64,000 nt of DNA, taken from NCBI RefSeq assembly GCF_017654505.1, contig NC_054538.1, positions 47,818,489 to 47,882,488 on the forward strand, in the 5' to 3' direction. Positions 35,913 through 46,520 of the stretch are shown here, one piece after another (within the stretch, counting starts at the first letter, position 1; each line of letters starts with the position of its first letter). This stretch comes from Polyodon spathula. Its lineage: Eukaryota; Chordata; Actinopteri; Acipenseriformes; Polyodontidae. The notes under the pieces are model-generated. The model worked only from the letters and a program-made list of their open reading frames with translations. It made no database searches and was not told the DNA's origin. The position numbers were made by a program, and so were the translations under genes.

Positions 35913-36351
35913 TGTGGCAACGTTGCCCCGCCCCTGTGTGTATTTCAGTGTTGTATGTTGCTTGTTATGTGTTAATGTTGGTGTATAGTCATTGGTACAC
36001 AGGATAAAAATGGGTCTGTGGAATACGAGTTGTTTAAAATGTATATCTGTATTTAGGCACAAGGATTGCACAGCACTTCATGTGCAGGTAAAATATAATA
36101 TGTGAGCATGGGGAATTGCACTTTATTAATTCACGTGCAGTTGTACCGAGACTCCAATTGAATGATTGATTAGCAATCGAGTCTCGGTACAGCTGCATAA
36201 AAGCAGCATGTTTTCACTCACTTGGGGATGTGTGTACAAGCTCACCGTGTTCTGTCTATGTTTGTCTCTTTATTTTGGCGAAAGTGACAAATGTTATTTG
36301 TTGTTTCCTGGTTCTGGTCTGACGTCACCCACTACAGCCATCTTTGTGACA
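35913..36351 (+). repeat. 5' LTR
   Basis: 439 bp, TG...CA, matching the solo LTR at 5811-6208 and the 3' LTR. It contains a perfect inverted pair GAGACTCCAATTG / CAATCGAGTCTCGGTAC around 36150-36190, seen in all copies in degenerate form. Confidence 0.88.
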
Positions 36352-36352
36352 C

Positions 36353-36802
36353 GTGGTATCATTGTGGGATTACCAGCACCTCCTAGACAGACCAGAGCAG
36401 GAACCGCAGTGTGGAATGGAAGGCTGGAGAGATGGCTGCACTGAGCTGGAGGAGCTCCTCAGTGGTCTGGAGGACCAAGGCTGGTGCCTTGCCTGCGGGG
36501 TGTACGGACACTTGGTGGCTGTCTGCCCCTACCAAGAGGGAGAGGAGGAACTGGCCCAGGAGAGGAAGGTGAGGAGAAGGAGGCAGAGAAGGGGAAAGGT
36601 GAGGAGGAAGCAGAGGGAGCCAAGGTGGTGCACTGTGTGCATTTCTTGCATGAGGACTAGGACTGCCCAGAACAGGAGCCTGAGCATCCTGCGCCCAGAA
36701 GGGGGGAACACAGGCGTCTACAGCCCACAAAGGGGGAGTCGGTACGTCCACAGCCCTAGAAGGGGAAGGCAGAGTGTGCACAGCCCAAGTCTCCACCAGT
36801 AG
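36353..36802 (+). CDS. Gag-like ORF with CCHC zinc knuckle
   Basis: 149 codons open just after the 5' LTR. The knuckle CLACGVYGHLVAVCP (C-x2-C-x4-H-x4-C) lies at about residues 45-58, followed by an acidic then strongly basic tail (KVRRRRQRRGKVRRKQRE). Such knuckles bind packaging RNA in Gag proteins. The usual capsid part is missing or very short. An ATG is present at 36353, but a true start may lie elsewhere. The element lacks polymerase functions, so this may be what remains of Gag. Confidence 0.6.
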   Translation: MVSLWDYQHLLDRPEQEPQCGMEGWRDGCTELEELLSGLEDQGWCLACGVYGHLVAVCPYQEGEEELAQERKVRRRRQRRGKVRRKQREPRWCTVCISCMRTRTAQNRSLSILRPEGGNTGVYSPQRGSRYVHSPRRGRQSVHSPSLHQ

Positions 36803-37446
36803 AGAAATGCCTGCTGTTTCCACCTCCACCAGCAGAGGAAGAGTGCCTGCTGGTTCCGTCTCCGGCGTCAGTGGGAGAAGCCTTGCTTGCTTGAGGGCCA
36901 CCATCGAGGGAGATCTGGGACTGGCTGACGGACCCTGACCGTGGCCTGGAAAGAGACCTCCCGAAGGTGATTAACCTGTCGTGGGCCCGAGATGGGGAGC
37001 GTTGGGAAACTTGGGAACAGTAACAGTATCCTTTGTCCCTTTGAGACATCGCAACCATGGTGATCAACTACCTGGCTGCCGATATGGGAGGAGTCCTGCC
37101 TCTGGTCTCATCAGGAGAAGCCCTGACACTGTCTCCAGGACCAGAGGGAGAGGAGCCAACGCTGCTGTCCCCTGCAAGTGAGGGAGAGCCACACCAGTCC
37201 CTGGCAAGTGAGGGAGAGCCTCTATCGACAGGAGACTACCCACTGCTCCCAACTCCATCTCAAGGATACTACACGCTGCTCCCACCTCCGCCAGGAGGTT
37301 ACACGCCTATGCCACCTCCATGAGCAGAGCAGCAGGAGCTGCCTCTACCTCCGCCACCTCCACTGCCAAGAGCAGAGCAGCAGGAGCTTCCTCTGCCTCT
37401 GCAACATCCAGCGCCAGGAGCAGAACAGTAGGAGCTGGGTCCCCAT

Positions 37447-37590
37447 CCACAAGCAGAGGGTGAATTCCTGCTGGGTCCCTGTCCACCAGCAGAGGGTGAA
37501 TGCCTGCTGAGTTTCCGTCCACCAGCAGAGGGTGAAGGCCTGCTGGGTCCCTTTCCACCAGCAGAGGGTGAATGCCTGCTGGTATCACTC
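37447..37590 (+). repeat. 36-bp tandem repeat, four units
   Basis: Units at 37447, 37483, 37519 and 37555, core CCACCAGCAGAGGGTGAATG. Related looser repeats occur at 36790-36860 and 37325-37440. The period is a multiple of three. Confidence 0.92.
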
Positions 37591-37613
37591 CCCCCCCCCC
37601 CCCCCCCCCCCCC
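37590..37613. repeat. Poly-C run (24 bases)
   Basis: Uninterrupted C; G-rich on the minus strand. Confidence 0.95.
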
Positions 37614-37833
37614 ACGAGCAGAGGACGAGAGCAGGAAGTGCCTCTTCTTTCACCAGAAGGACCAAGACTTGATGCTGGCGAGAAGTGGCCAAGAAGAGGG
37701 CCAAAACCTGCACCCCAGCTTGTCCTGACACCCCGCACATCTTCGCCCAAGGATGCCTTGGACGGACGGCGCGCCCAGGACCCTACCTGGCATCGGACCT
37801 GGGGTTGTCGGCCGCTCCGGGCGTAACGTGGGG

Positions 37834-37928
37834 TTGGCTGCCGCTCTGCATTGCGTGGGGTTGCCTGCCGCTCCGCATTGTGTGTGGTTGCCTGCCGCTC
37901 CGCATTGCCTGGGGTTGCCAGCTGCTCC
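37834..37928 (+). repeat. 27-bp tandem repeat next to the 3' LTR
   Basis: Units at 37834, 37861, 37888 and a partial at 37915, core TTGCCTGCCGCTCCGCATTG. They occupy the place of the first bases of the 3' LTR. Confidence 0.9.
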
Positions 37929-37932
37929 ACTT

Positions 37933-38443
37933 CATTGGTACACGGGATATAAATGGGTCTGTGGAACACGATTGCTAACCAAAATTTATACATATAAGAC
38001 ATAAATCTGTGCTCCTAGTGCAGGTAAAATGTAATAATATGCGAGCACGTGGAATTGCACTTTATTAATTCACATGCAGTTGTACCGAGACTCCAATTGA
38101 ATAATTGATTAGCAATTGAGTCTCGGTACAGCTGCATAAAAGCAGCATGTTTTCACTCACTCGGGGTTGTGTGTTCGGTGGGTGGAGAACTGGATTGGAG
38201 ACTGAGGTAATAATCGTAGTAATAGTTAAAATACAAGCTCTGTCTGTGTAGTCCGTTTTGTTTGACTCTTTATTTTGGCGAAAGTGCCGTGTCCTGTGTG
38301 TTTTGTCTTTCAACCTTTTATTTTCTGTCTGTTTCATTATCTGAAACCAATCGCTCAGCTTCACCAAACTCCACCTCTCTGTTGTTTATTTGTTGGTTCC
38401 TGGTTCCGGTCTGACATCACCCACAGCAGCTGTCTTTGTGATA
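37933..38443 (+). repeat. 3' LTR, 5' end replaced
   Basis: Aligns with the 5' LTR from CATTGGTACAC onward and ends TTTGTGATA (one change from TGACA). A roughly 60-bp extra segment near 38310-38370 is shared with the solo LTR (CAGCTTCACCAAACTCCAC) but absent from the 5' LTR. Confidence 0.82.
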
Positions 38444-38772
38444 GACAGGCATGGAACGGGATCACACTGATGTAGACAGATCCCTGAGAGCTGCAGGGAT
38501 TATACACACTCATAAGTACACACACTCAAACATAGGCCTGCTTTGAGATTGATAGTCATCTTGTATTTACCAGAACATAACAGTAAGGGCGGGCTAATCC
38601 ATAAAATACAGTGGAAATTCCTGAGAGCATTCTCAAAAATAATCTTCAAGTCTTCTTCAAGTGTGTGTTTAAAAATGACACTGTTGATTATTGTTGTTAA
38701 TAAAAAATGTTTAATAAGAATTAAGTGTATAAACTTGCATGTGAAGTATCTCTTTCCTCTATTTCTCTGCAG

Positions 38773-38907
38773 CCGCTCCCCATCTCCCCTGCAGTCCTCA
38801 GAGAAGGAGAAGGAGAGCCCCGCCGAGCTGACGGAGAGGTGTTTCCGGGAGCTGTTGGGCCGTGCAGCCTACGGGAACATCAAGAACGCCGTCAAACCTG
38901 TCCTCAT
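38773..38907 (+). CDS. efr3b: efr3b coding exon, second in window
   Basis: Flanked by CTGCAG (acceptor, 38767-38772) and GTGAGT (donor, 38908). The first C completes Ser from the previous exon, giving SRSPSPLQ, then EKEKESPAELTERCFRELLG and RAAYGNIKNAVKPVL, ending two bases into a Met codon. The SPSPLQ...EKEKESPAEL stretch is characteristic of EFR3B rather than EFR3A. The preceding intron is about 12 kb and packed with mobile elements. Confidence 0.95.
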
Positions 38908-39029
38908 GTGAGTGAGCTGGCTGCAGGGAGATAGGAGGACTGAGAGTGAATGATATGTGTGTGTGCACACTGTATTGTCTGCTCTGCATAGTGCAAGAGG
39001 GTATCAAATGTCTCTGTATTCTGTTTCAG

Positions 39030-39108
39030 GCACCTGGATAATCACTCACTGTGGGAGGGCAAAGTTTTTGCTGTCCGCTGCTTTAAAATCATCATGTATT
39101 CCATACAG
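39030..39108 (+). CDS. efr3b: efr3b coding exon, third in window
   Basis: A 79-bp exon bounded by TTTCAG (to 39029) and GTGAGA (39109). The first base completes Met, then HLDNHSLWEGKVFAVRCFK and IIMYSIQ, ending in phase 0. The upstream intron is only 122 bp, in contrast to its neighbours. The sequence is highly conserved with EFR3B as remembered (one or two substitutions). Confidence 0.95.
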
Positions 39109-39592
39109 GTGAGACACCCCTCTCTGTTTCCAATTAGGCAATTAATGCTGTAATTATTCTTGTAATCTAGTCATTTGTGTTGAGCTGTTTTATGGTTCTG
39201 TTTTTGTGGCAAACGGCCAAAGTATGATGCCAGATTGATAACAAACTACAGCCAAAATATGGAGCATATCAGGCAGTTTCATTGTGTATAATAATGGATT
39301 AAAATTTTTGCTACCAAGGATTTTGCTGATTTGGTGCTGCAGCAAAAAATCATTTTTTGTTAGCCTTTGGAAATCGGTGCCGCCCTCAGTTAAAATCGAC
39401 AGCTAAATTGGGTGTAAGTTGAGGTTTTTAATAGCTAATTTGTTTACTGTTTTGTGCATGTTGATTTATTATTTATTTATTTTTGGATTTCTAGAGCACT
39501 TTGGAAGGGAATAGATAAGTTAAATTTTGCTGTTGTTTTGGCAGACTCCTCAGTCTAACTCTGAGCTTTTTTTCCTGCCTCACTTGTTTCAG

Positions 39593-39728
39593 TCCCAGCA
39601 TTCCCACTTGGTCATTCAGCAGCTCCTGGGACACCTTGATGCAAACAGCAAAAATGCTGCCACAGTGCGTGCTGGGATAGTGGAGGTACTGTCTGAGGCA
39701 GCTGTTATTGCAGCCAGTGGTTCTGTAG
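39593..39728 (+). CDS. efr3b: efr3b coding exon, fourth in window
   Basis: A 136-bp exon between TTTCAG (to 39592) and GTAAGT (39729). It encodes SQHSHLVIQQLLGHLDANSK, NAATVRAGIVEVLSEAAVIA and ASGSV plus one base of Gly, phase 1. This is part of the helical-repeat rod. The next exon (expected to begin PTVLE-like) was not found before the window ends, so the downstream intron exceeds 24 kb. Confidence 0.95.
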
Positions 39729-40377
39729 GTAAGTAATCTTAAACAGTCCCCGAACAATACATATTGCAGGGCTCTACATTTAGATTTTTTACTACTGGCC
39801 CCTTCGGCCACTGAGGTAGTGTTTTTACTGGCTCGGGTACAATTTTAACTGGCCCAAAAATAATTAGGCTGCAAAACTTTATCACCCTGCTTGGCAAGTT
39901 AATAGCAGAGTAATGTATTAGGTTGTATGTTAGCGGCATTCAAAAATAAAATAAACAATCTTATGGATTATTTCTTAACCATTCTGATTATGTGTACACC
40001 GTAAGTTGAAATGATAATAGCGGACCTATTTTTTTAAATGTGGCTTTTTGTACATTTAACATGTAGACTAGAAGACAATATAAAAATAAAATTAGTTGAA
40101 CTCGACAAAACTCACAAAATAGTAAAATATATTAAATCTTTTCTCAAATTACAATGTTTAATGAGGACATTAGGAGAAGCATGCAGAGTTGTGTAAACTG
40201 CATTCTCCTACTGTAAGCAATCAAGAAATGTATTCACTAAATTAGCGAAGTGCTCCCCAGTGCTTTTTTCCCACAGCAGTGTGTAAGAATCTAAAACATG
40301 CTACGTTAAAAACCAGAGCAATACATCAATAGCTGCTATCTTTCAATATGCCTTGTTTGTAAACATCCATTTCTTTT
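39729..40377. other. efr3b intron; possible hAT-like end at 39768
   Basis: After the donor, CAGGGCTCTACATTTAG and ACTGGCCCCTTCGGCCACTG look like the end of a hAT-type repeat, but no clear partner end was established. The remainder is AT-rich. Confidence 0.35.
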
Positions 40378-40823
40378 CAATTCGAAGACGACCACCAGAA
40401 CGTTATGTATGGAATATGCCTTCCTATTGCTGAGCTCTCTATACCAGAGCTGCCAGTAGGCCCCTTCCTGGGTAGTCTCCTTTATGTCCCGCCTACCGAG
40501 GGAGTAAAACTATCATCCAAAGGAAGCCATTTCTCTTTTTCCTTCTCAAGACAGTACAGTAAGACCTCTGTGTTGAGCTGAGCATGTTGATTTGCATAGT
40601 GGCCCCCCCAGTGCTTCGGTACCGCGGCGCATTTATAGCCCCTGATACATAGGTATCTCGGTGCACAAGTGCTCAGCATCAGTGCACCGTCACAGCGCGG
40701 TACACAATGCATGGTGCATATTTGTGCTTGGTACCCATTGCTACAACGCTAATAAGAACATAAGAACATAAGAAAGTTTACAAACGAGAGGAGGCCATTC
40801 GGCCCATCTTGCTCGTTTGGTTG

Positions 40824-43630
40824 TTAGTAGCTTATTGATCCCAAAATCTCATCAAGCAGCTTCTTGAAGGATCCCAGGGTGTCAGCTTCAACAACATTAC
40901 TGGGGAGTTGATTCCAGACCCTCACAATTCTCTGTGTAAAAAAGTGTCTCCTATTTTCTGTTCTGAATGCCCCTTTTTCTAAACTCCATTTGTGACCCCT
41001 GGTCCTTGTTTCTTTTTTCAGGCTGAAAAAGTCCCTTGCGTCGACACTGTCAATACCTTTTAGAATTTTGAATGCTTGAATTAGGTCGCCACGTAGTCTT
41101 CTTTGTTCAAGACTGAACAGATTCAATTCTTTTAGCCTGTCTGCATATGACATGCCTTTTAAGCCCGGAATAATTCTGGTCGCTCTTCTTTGCACTCTTT
41201 CTAGAGCAGCAATATCTTTTTTATAGCGAGGTGACCAGAACTGCACACAATATTCAAGATGAGGTCTTACAAGTGCATTGTACAGTTTTAACATTACTTC
41301 CCTTGATTTAAATTCAACACTTTTCACAATGTATCCGAGTATCTTGTTAGCCTTTTTTATAGCTTCCCCACATTGCCTAGATGAAGACATTTCTGAGTCA
41401 ACAAAAACTCCTAGGTCTTTTTCATAGATTCCTTCTCCAATTTCAATATCTCCCATATGATATTTATAATGTACATTTTTATTTCCTGCGTGCAGTACCT
41501 TACACTTTTCTCTATTAAATGTCATTTGCCATGTGTCTGCCCAGTTCTGAATCTTGTCTAGATCATTTTGAATGACCTTTGCTGCTGCAACAGTGTTTGC
41601 CACTCCTCCTACTTTTGTGTCGTCTGCAAATTTAACAAGTTTGCTTACTATACCAGAATCTAAATCATTAATGTAGATTAGGAATAGCAGAGGACCTAAT
41701 ACTGATCCCTGTGGTACACCGCTGGTTACCACACTCCATTCTGAGGTTTTTCCTCTAATCAGTACTTTCTGTTTTCTACATGTTAACCACTCCCTAATCC
41801 ATGTACATGTGTTTCCTTGAATCCCAACTGCGTTCAGTTTGAGAATTAATCTTTTGTGCGGGACTTTGTCAAAAGCTTTCTGGAAATCTAAATAAACCAT
41901 GTCATATGCTTTGCAATTATCCATTATCGATGTTGCATCCTCAAAAAAATCAAGCAAGTTAGTTAGGCACGATCTCCCTTTCCTAAAACCATGTTGACTG
42001 TCTCCCAGTACCCTGTTACCATATAGGTAATTTTCCATTTTGGATCTTATTATAGTTTCCATAAGTTTGCATATAATAGAAGTCAGGCTTACTGGTCTGT
42101 AGTTACCTGGTTCAGTTTTGTTTCCCTTTTTGTGGATCGGTATTACGTTTGCAATTTTCCAGTCTGTCGGTACCACCCCTGTGTCAAGAGACTGCTGCAT
42201 GATCTTGGTTAGCGGTTTGTAAATTACTTCTTTCATTTCTTTGAGTACTACTGGGAGGATCTCATCCGGCCCAGGGGATTTGTTTATTTTAAGAGCTCCT
42301 AGTCCCTTTAACACTTCTGCCTCAGTTATGCTAAAGTTATTTAAAACTGGATAGGAACTGGATGACATGTGGGGCATGTTGTCAGTATCTTCCTTTGTAA
42401 AAACTTGTGAAAAGTAATCATTTAACATATTTGCTATTTTTTTTTCTTCCTCTACGATTTTGCCATTTGTATCTCTTAAACATTTAATCTCCTCTTTGAA
42501 TGTTCTCTTGCTGTTGTAATATTGGAAAAACATTTTGGAATTGGTTTTAGCTCCCTTAGCAATGTTCATTTCTATTTCTCTCTTGGCCTTTCTAACTTCC
42601 TTTTTGACTTGCATTTGCAGTTCTGTGTACTCTTTCTGTGTACTTTCTTTTTGGTCCTTTTTTAATGCTCTGTAAAGTGCCTTTTTTCGCTGAATATTTT
42701 TTTTAATTGATCTATTAAACCATTTTGGCAATTTAGTTTTACATTTAGATTTGTCTACTTTAGGGATATAATTGTTTTGCGCCTCTAGTACTACATTTTT
42801 GAAGAACAACCATCCTTCTTCTGTGGGTGTTTTCTCTATTTTACTCCAATCTACTTCTGTTAGTCTCTGTTTCATACCTTCATAGTTTGCTTTTCTAAAA
42901 TTGTAAACCTTAGCTTTAGTCTTTACTTTTGGGGATTTAAAAAACACTTCAAATGAGACCATGTTGTGGTCTGAGTTTGCCAGTGGTTCTCTGACCTCTG
43001 TTTTAGTTATTCTATCTTCGTTATTTGAAAAGACTAAATCAAGGCATGCCTCCCCTCTAGTCGGTGCCTTGACAAATTGTGTTAGGAAGCAGTCATTTGT
43101 CATTTCCACCATTTCTATTTCATCCTTCGCGCTACCCACCGGGTTTTCCCATTTTATTTGGGGGAAGTTGAAATCCCCCATTAGTATGGCTTCTCCTTTG
43201 CTACACACATTTCTAATGTCATTGTATAACAGATTATTGTGCTCACCGTCTGAATCTGGCGGTCTATAGCATGCTCCTATTATTATGCCTTTTGAATTTT
43301 TGTCTGTTATTCTGACCCATATTGATTCGGTTTTATTTTCTTTGTCCAGGTTTAACACCTGGGCTTCAAGACTGTTTCTTATGTATAGCGCTACCCCTCC
43401 TCCTCGTCTGTCCTGCCTGTCTTTCCTATACAGTGTATACCCACAAATATTATATTCGTCCCCATCACTCTCAGATAACCACGTTTCTGTAACACCTATC
43501 ACATCATAGTTACCTGTTAGTGCAGTAGCTTCAAGTTCTAGAATTTTGTTTCTGATACTTCTAGCATTTAGATAAATACATTTAATGGTTGTCTTACCTG
43601 AGTTGTTGTTCTTGTTTTGATGCGGTCTCC
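40824..43630 (-). CDS. CR1 ORF2: endonuclease and reverse transcriptase, open reading frame
   Basis: Open without a stop through the endonuclease and reverse transcriptase. Endonuclease blocks: LNARSIRNKILELEA (43590), VIGVTETWLSE, GGGVALYI, GACYRPP, GDFNFPQI, LVFSN and SDHNMVSF. Reverse transcriptase: GNYRPVSLTS, HGFRKGRSC, FQKAFDKVPH, GVPQGSVLGPLL and KFADDTK. The coding start is uncertain: codon 43500-43502 is GTG, inside the endonuclease, and the frame extends upstream to about 43660. The encoded enzyme nicks target DNA and primes cDNA synthesis. Both catalytic cores look complete, so it could be a source of active protein. Confidence 0.9.
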
Positions 43631-43666
43631 CTTCTGTTTTTTTGTTGATTTCTCCCCCCTTCCTTT

Positions 43667-43920
43667 CTAGTTTAAATGCTTCCGAACCTGCTCGAGGATC
43701 TTTTCTCCGAGTAGACTAGTTCCCTTGTTATTTAAATGCAGTCCATCCCGTCTATACAGATAGTCCTCGTTGTAGAAAGTGGTCCAATGATCAAGACAGG
43801 TGAAGCCTTCCCGTGTGCACCACGTCTTCAGCCATGCGTTTTGATTAATTATTTCCAGCTGTCCATATGGTCCTTTGCAAGGTGCGGGTAGTATACCAGA
43901 AAATACCACAGTTGTGGGAA
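43667..43920 (-). pseudogene. CR1 ORF1 C-terminal fragment (SGNH-type esterase end)
   Basis: Reads VPTTVVFSGILPAPCKGPYG, LEIINQNAWLKTWC and YRRDGLHLNNKGTSLLGEKI, ending at TAG 43667. The DGLHLN block holds the Asp/His of the GDSL/SGNH esterase domain known from CR1 and L2 ORF1 proteins. The N-terminal part is missing because the element is 5'-truncated. It precedes ORF2 by a few bases. Confidence 0.72.
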
Positions 43921-44117
43921 CGCACAGTGCTGCATGGTACACGGTGCGCACGGTGCGTGGTCACTGCCTCACGGTGCTGCATGGTACTCAGTGTGCACAG
44001 GGCTCAGCACACACGGTGCACACAGTGCTTGGTACTACACTAGTGCATGGGCATACGCAGCTGCACGGTACATGGTACTCGGTGCACGGTGTGCGGTGTT
44101 AGGTACCCTCTGCTACA

Positions 44118-45520
44118 ATGCTAATGGGTGAATGCACAACGTTCGCACTTAGCCAGTGTCTGAGCTCAGTGCAAGTGGTGATTAGTGCACAGCCCATGCA
44201 CAACACCAGGGGTTCCATCCCTGCACACCTGCAACGGCAATATCACACAAGAGGACAAGCATACCCTCTGTGCGCTGTGTTTGGGCGTTCAGCATTCCAC
44301 CTTGGCCCTTGAGAGGAACGTGGTCTGTAGCATCTGCAAGGCGTTCCAGCCCCGGGTGGAAGAAGCTCATTTGGAGAGGGCCATGAAGAGGAGCTCCGCG
44401 TCCTCTATGGCCGGACCGTTGGCGGTTCTTGGAGCCCCAGAGCCCCTCCTCTATGACCTGTCCCAGGACACCCTGCTAGACATCCCTGATGCGCAGACTG
44501 CCCACAGTGGCTCCCCATCTTCGCAAACGAGAAGGGTGAAGCATTCCAAGCAGGCAAGGGATATTATGGACCTCAAGGCCCAGATGACCTAGCTCCTAGA
44601 GCTCTTGGCTAAACAGGCACTGGGCAGCCCAGGCCCCGTTGTAGCCCCAGTTGCCATGCCCCCCTTCCGCAGGGGAGTTCAGGGTTGATGGGAAGAGTTG
44701 CTTCAGCTGGCACAGGAGACATAGGTGGGCAAGACCCCTGCTGAGGAAGAACATGGCTTCAAGGTAGCCTCGGAAGCCAGTGCCCCCCTGTTGTCCAGCT
44801 AGGTTTCAGCACTTATGGGACATGCTGCAGCTTTCTTGCAGGTCCCCTGGAAGCCAGTGGCAGAACCTCGCTGGTCCATTTTCCGGATGCAAGTTCCTGG
44901 CTATTCCAGACTTCAAGGAGGAGGTACCATCCTCCTGGCATTGTCCAGCCTCTGGTCCTAGCGTGCTAAAACAGGCCGCTCCACTTGCCTCCTTAGAAGG
45001 ATAAGCTTGGCCTAGTGGGGTTCCCCCCAGTAGACACAACCATCGCAGCCCCACCAGTGGGTGGTTTGGCTAGAGACCCGGCATGCCCAAACCCTCAATG
45101 TAAGATGACAGAGACGCATCTCAAGCGGGCAAATGCAGAAGAGGCGCAGACAATTGCCTGTCTAATACAGTGAGTGTGCATACTGCTTACATGGGCGGTG
45201 TACTGCGCGAGGTCTTGCTCCCTGAGTCTCCTGTCCAGTACACTGCTGCAGATCTCCAGTCTCCAAGGGCAAGCTCTGGCCGGAGCCTGGCTAGCTTAGT
45301 CATGGCTCGTAGACAGCTGTGGGTGTCACAAGCCAGAGTTCATGATGCGGATAAGACTGCACTGCTTGACGCGCCTATATCCCCAGGACATACCTTTGGG
45401 CCAGCCGTGGAGGAGATCTTACAGAGATCTCACTGGGAACACAAGGCGTTCCGGCAGGTGGCTGCGTTGCTCCCTTCCCACGTCTCCGCGTGGAGCAGTT
45501 TGAGCCGCTAGTGAGCTCCT
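44118..45520 (+). pseudogene. DIRS gag-like ORF, frameshifted
   Basis: The N-terminal zinc-like cluster HTLCALCLGVQH...CSICKAFQP lies at 44258-44350, then a Ser/Pro-rich middle; frames change near 44600 and 44700-45170. The C-terminal part is readable as SLASLVMARRQLWVSQAR and APISPGHTFGPAVEEILQRS (45290-45430). The same C-terminal block occurs in the DIRS copies at 31030 and 59100. Gag of this class packages the RNA. Confidence 0.72.
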
Positions 45521-45639
45521 GGAGCACGGACTGTCACTAGAAAAGATCCAGTCCCCGCGGCTACGCTGGGTGACCTAAGGCATCGCCTACAGGGCACACC
45601 AGCAGCAAGCAATCAGGTCCAAACGTCAGGCATAGGGGA

Positions 45640-46520
45640 AAGTAGGACGTGGGCAGTCCACACACCAAAGTCACAGGAGCCGTTTTCAGGGCCAGCATCC
45701 TAAACAGCCACCCCAAATTGCCCCGCCTCAGCCTCAGCAGCCCGAGCAGGGCCCCTGGAGGCTGGTGGCCTCAGACCCCCTTTTTGGCACAAGAGCTGCA
45801 ATACTGGCTCACTTGCACCTCAGACTCCTGGGTGCTCGTCACCATGCAAAACAGTTACACACTTCAGTTCCGCTTGGGACCTCCTCCCTGCCAGACCTTC
45901 TCCAGGCCCCGGTACTTCAGAAGGAAATGGCTGCCTTGCTGTGCAAGCAAAAGGGGTACTACTCAAGGTAAGGAAAGGACAAGAAGGACAGCGGCTTTCA
46001 CCCCATCTTAGACCTTAGGTTCAATAGGTTCTTAAAAGAAAGGAGGTTCCAAATGTTGACTCACCATCACATTCTCCAGTCAGTCCGCGTACTTTCACGT
46101 TCCCAATCGTCCAGAGCACAGAAAATATCTCCACTTCTCTTTTCAAGGAAGCATTTATGAGTTTGCTGTGCTGCCATTCAGCCTCTCCCTAACTCCTAAA
46201 TGTTCTGAAAGTGAGTGGATGCTATCCTGTCTCCCTTGCGGCTGCAAGAGATCAGAGTAAATAGAGACGACTGGTTGATCTGTTCCCAGTCGTGAGAGGG
46301 AGCACTGACTCACATGGCAGTCGTGACAGAGCATCTGTGAGGCTGGGCCTTACCATCAATGATGCAGAGTCAGCTACACTGGTGCAGTGCACTACATACT
46401 TGGGGCTCCGGCTGGACGCCATAGCGGCGAACTGGGCAATGGACCTCCTCTCCAGGAGCGGTCCACATCCGTCAGAGTGGCGACTCCACCCTCAGATAGT
46501 GGAGCACATTTGGGAATGGT
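45640..46520 (+). pseudogene. DIRS reverse transcriptase/RNase H remnant with internal deletions
   Basis: YTLQFRLGPPP and VLQKEMAALLCKQKGYYSR (45860-45960), then broken frames with a reduced YLDDWL region near 46262 (reads DDWLICSQS). The RNase H part is almost entirely lost; WAMDLLSRSGPHPSEWRLHP (46432) joins what should be the end of RNase H. Confidence 0.65.

Larger units (their letters stand above)
35913..38443 (+). mobile_element. Short LTR retrotransposon with gag-only interior and GACAG target duplication
   Basis: The 5' LTR is 35913-36351 (TGTGGCA...TTTGTGACA). The 3' LTR is about 37933-38443, with its first 75 bases replaced by repeats. GACAG flanks both ends (35908-35912, 38444-38448). 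Two bases after the 5' LTR, TGGTATCATTGTGGGATTA resembles a tRNA-Leu primer-binding site. The 1.6-kb interior has a zinc-knuckle ORF and tandem repeats but no protease, reverse transcriptase or integrase, so the element depends on a helper. Confidence 0.85.
40753..43920 (-). mobile_element. CR1 LINE, nearly complete ORF2, inserted in the DIRS leader
   Basis: The 3' end is (CATAAGAA)n at 40753 with the same 3' UTR as 15083-17184. Coding runs 40824 to about 43920. The GGTGC-rich DIRS leader is present on both sides (40580-40750 and 43921-44110). 5'-truncated within ORF1. Confidence 0.9.

Noticed and set aside
36383..36904. 173-codon proline/leucine-rich minus ORF, and similar minus ORFs at 37307-38002
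   Set aside because: They are antisense translations of the tandem repeats and gag region of the LTR element.
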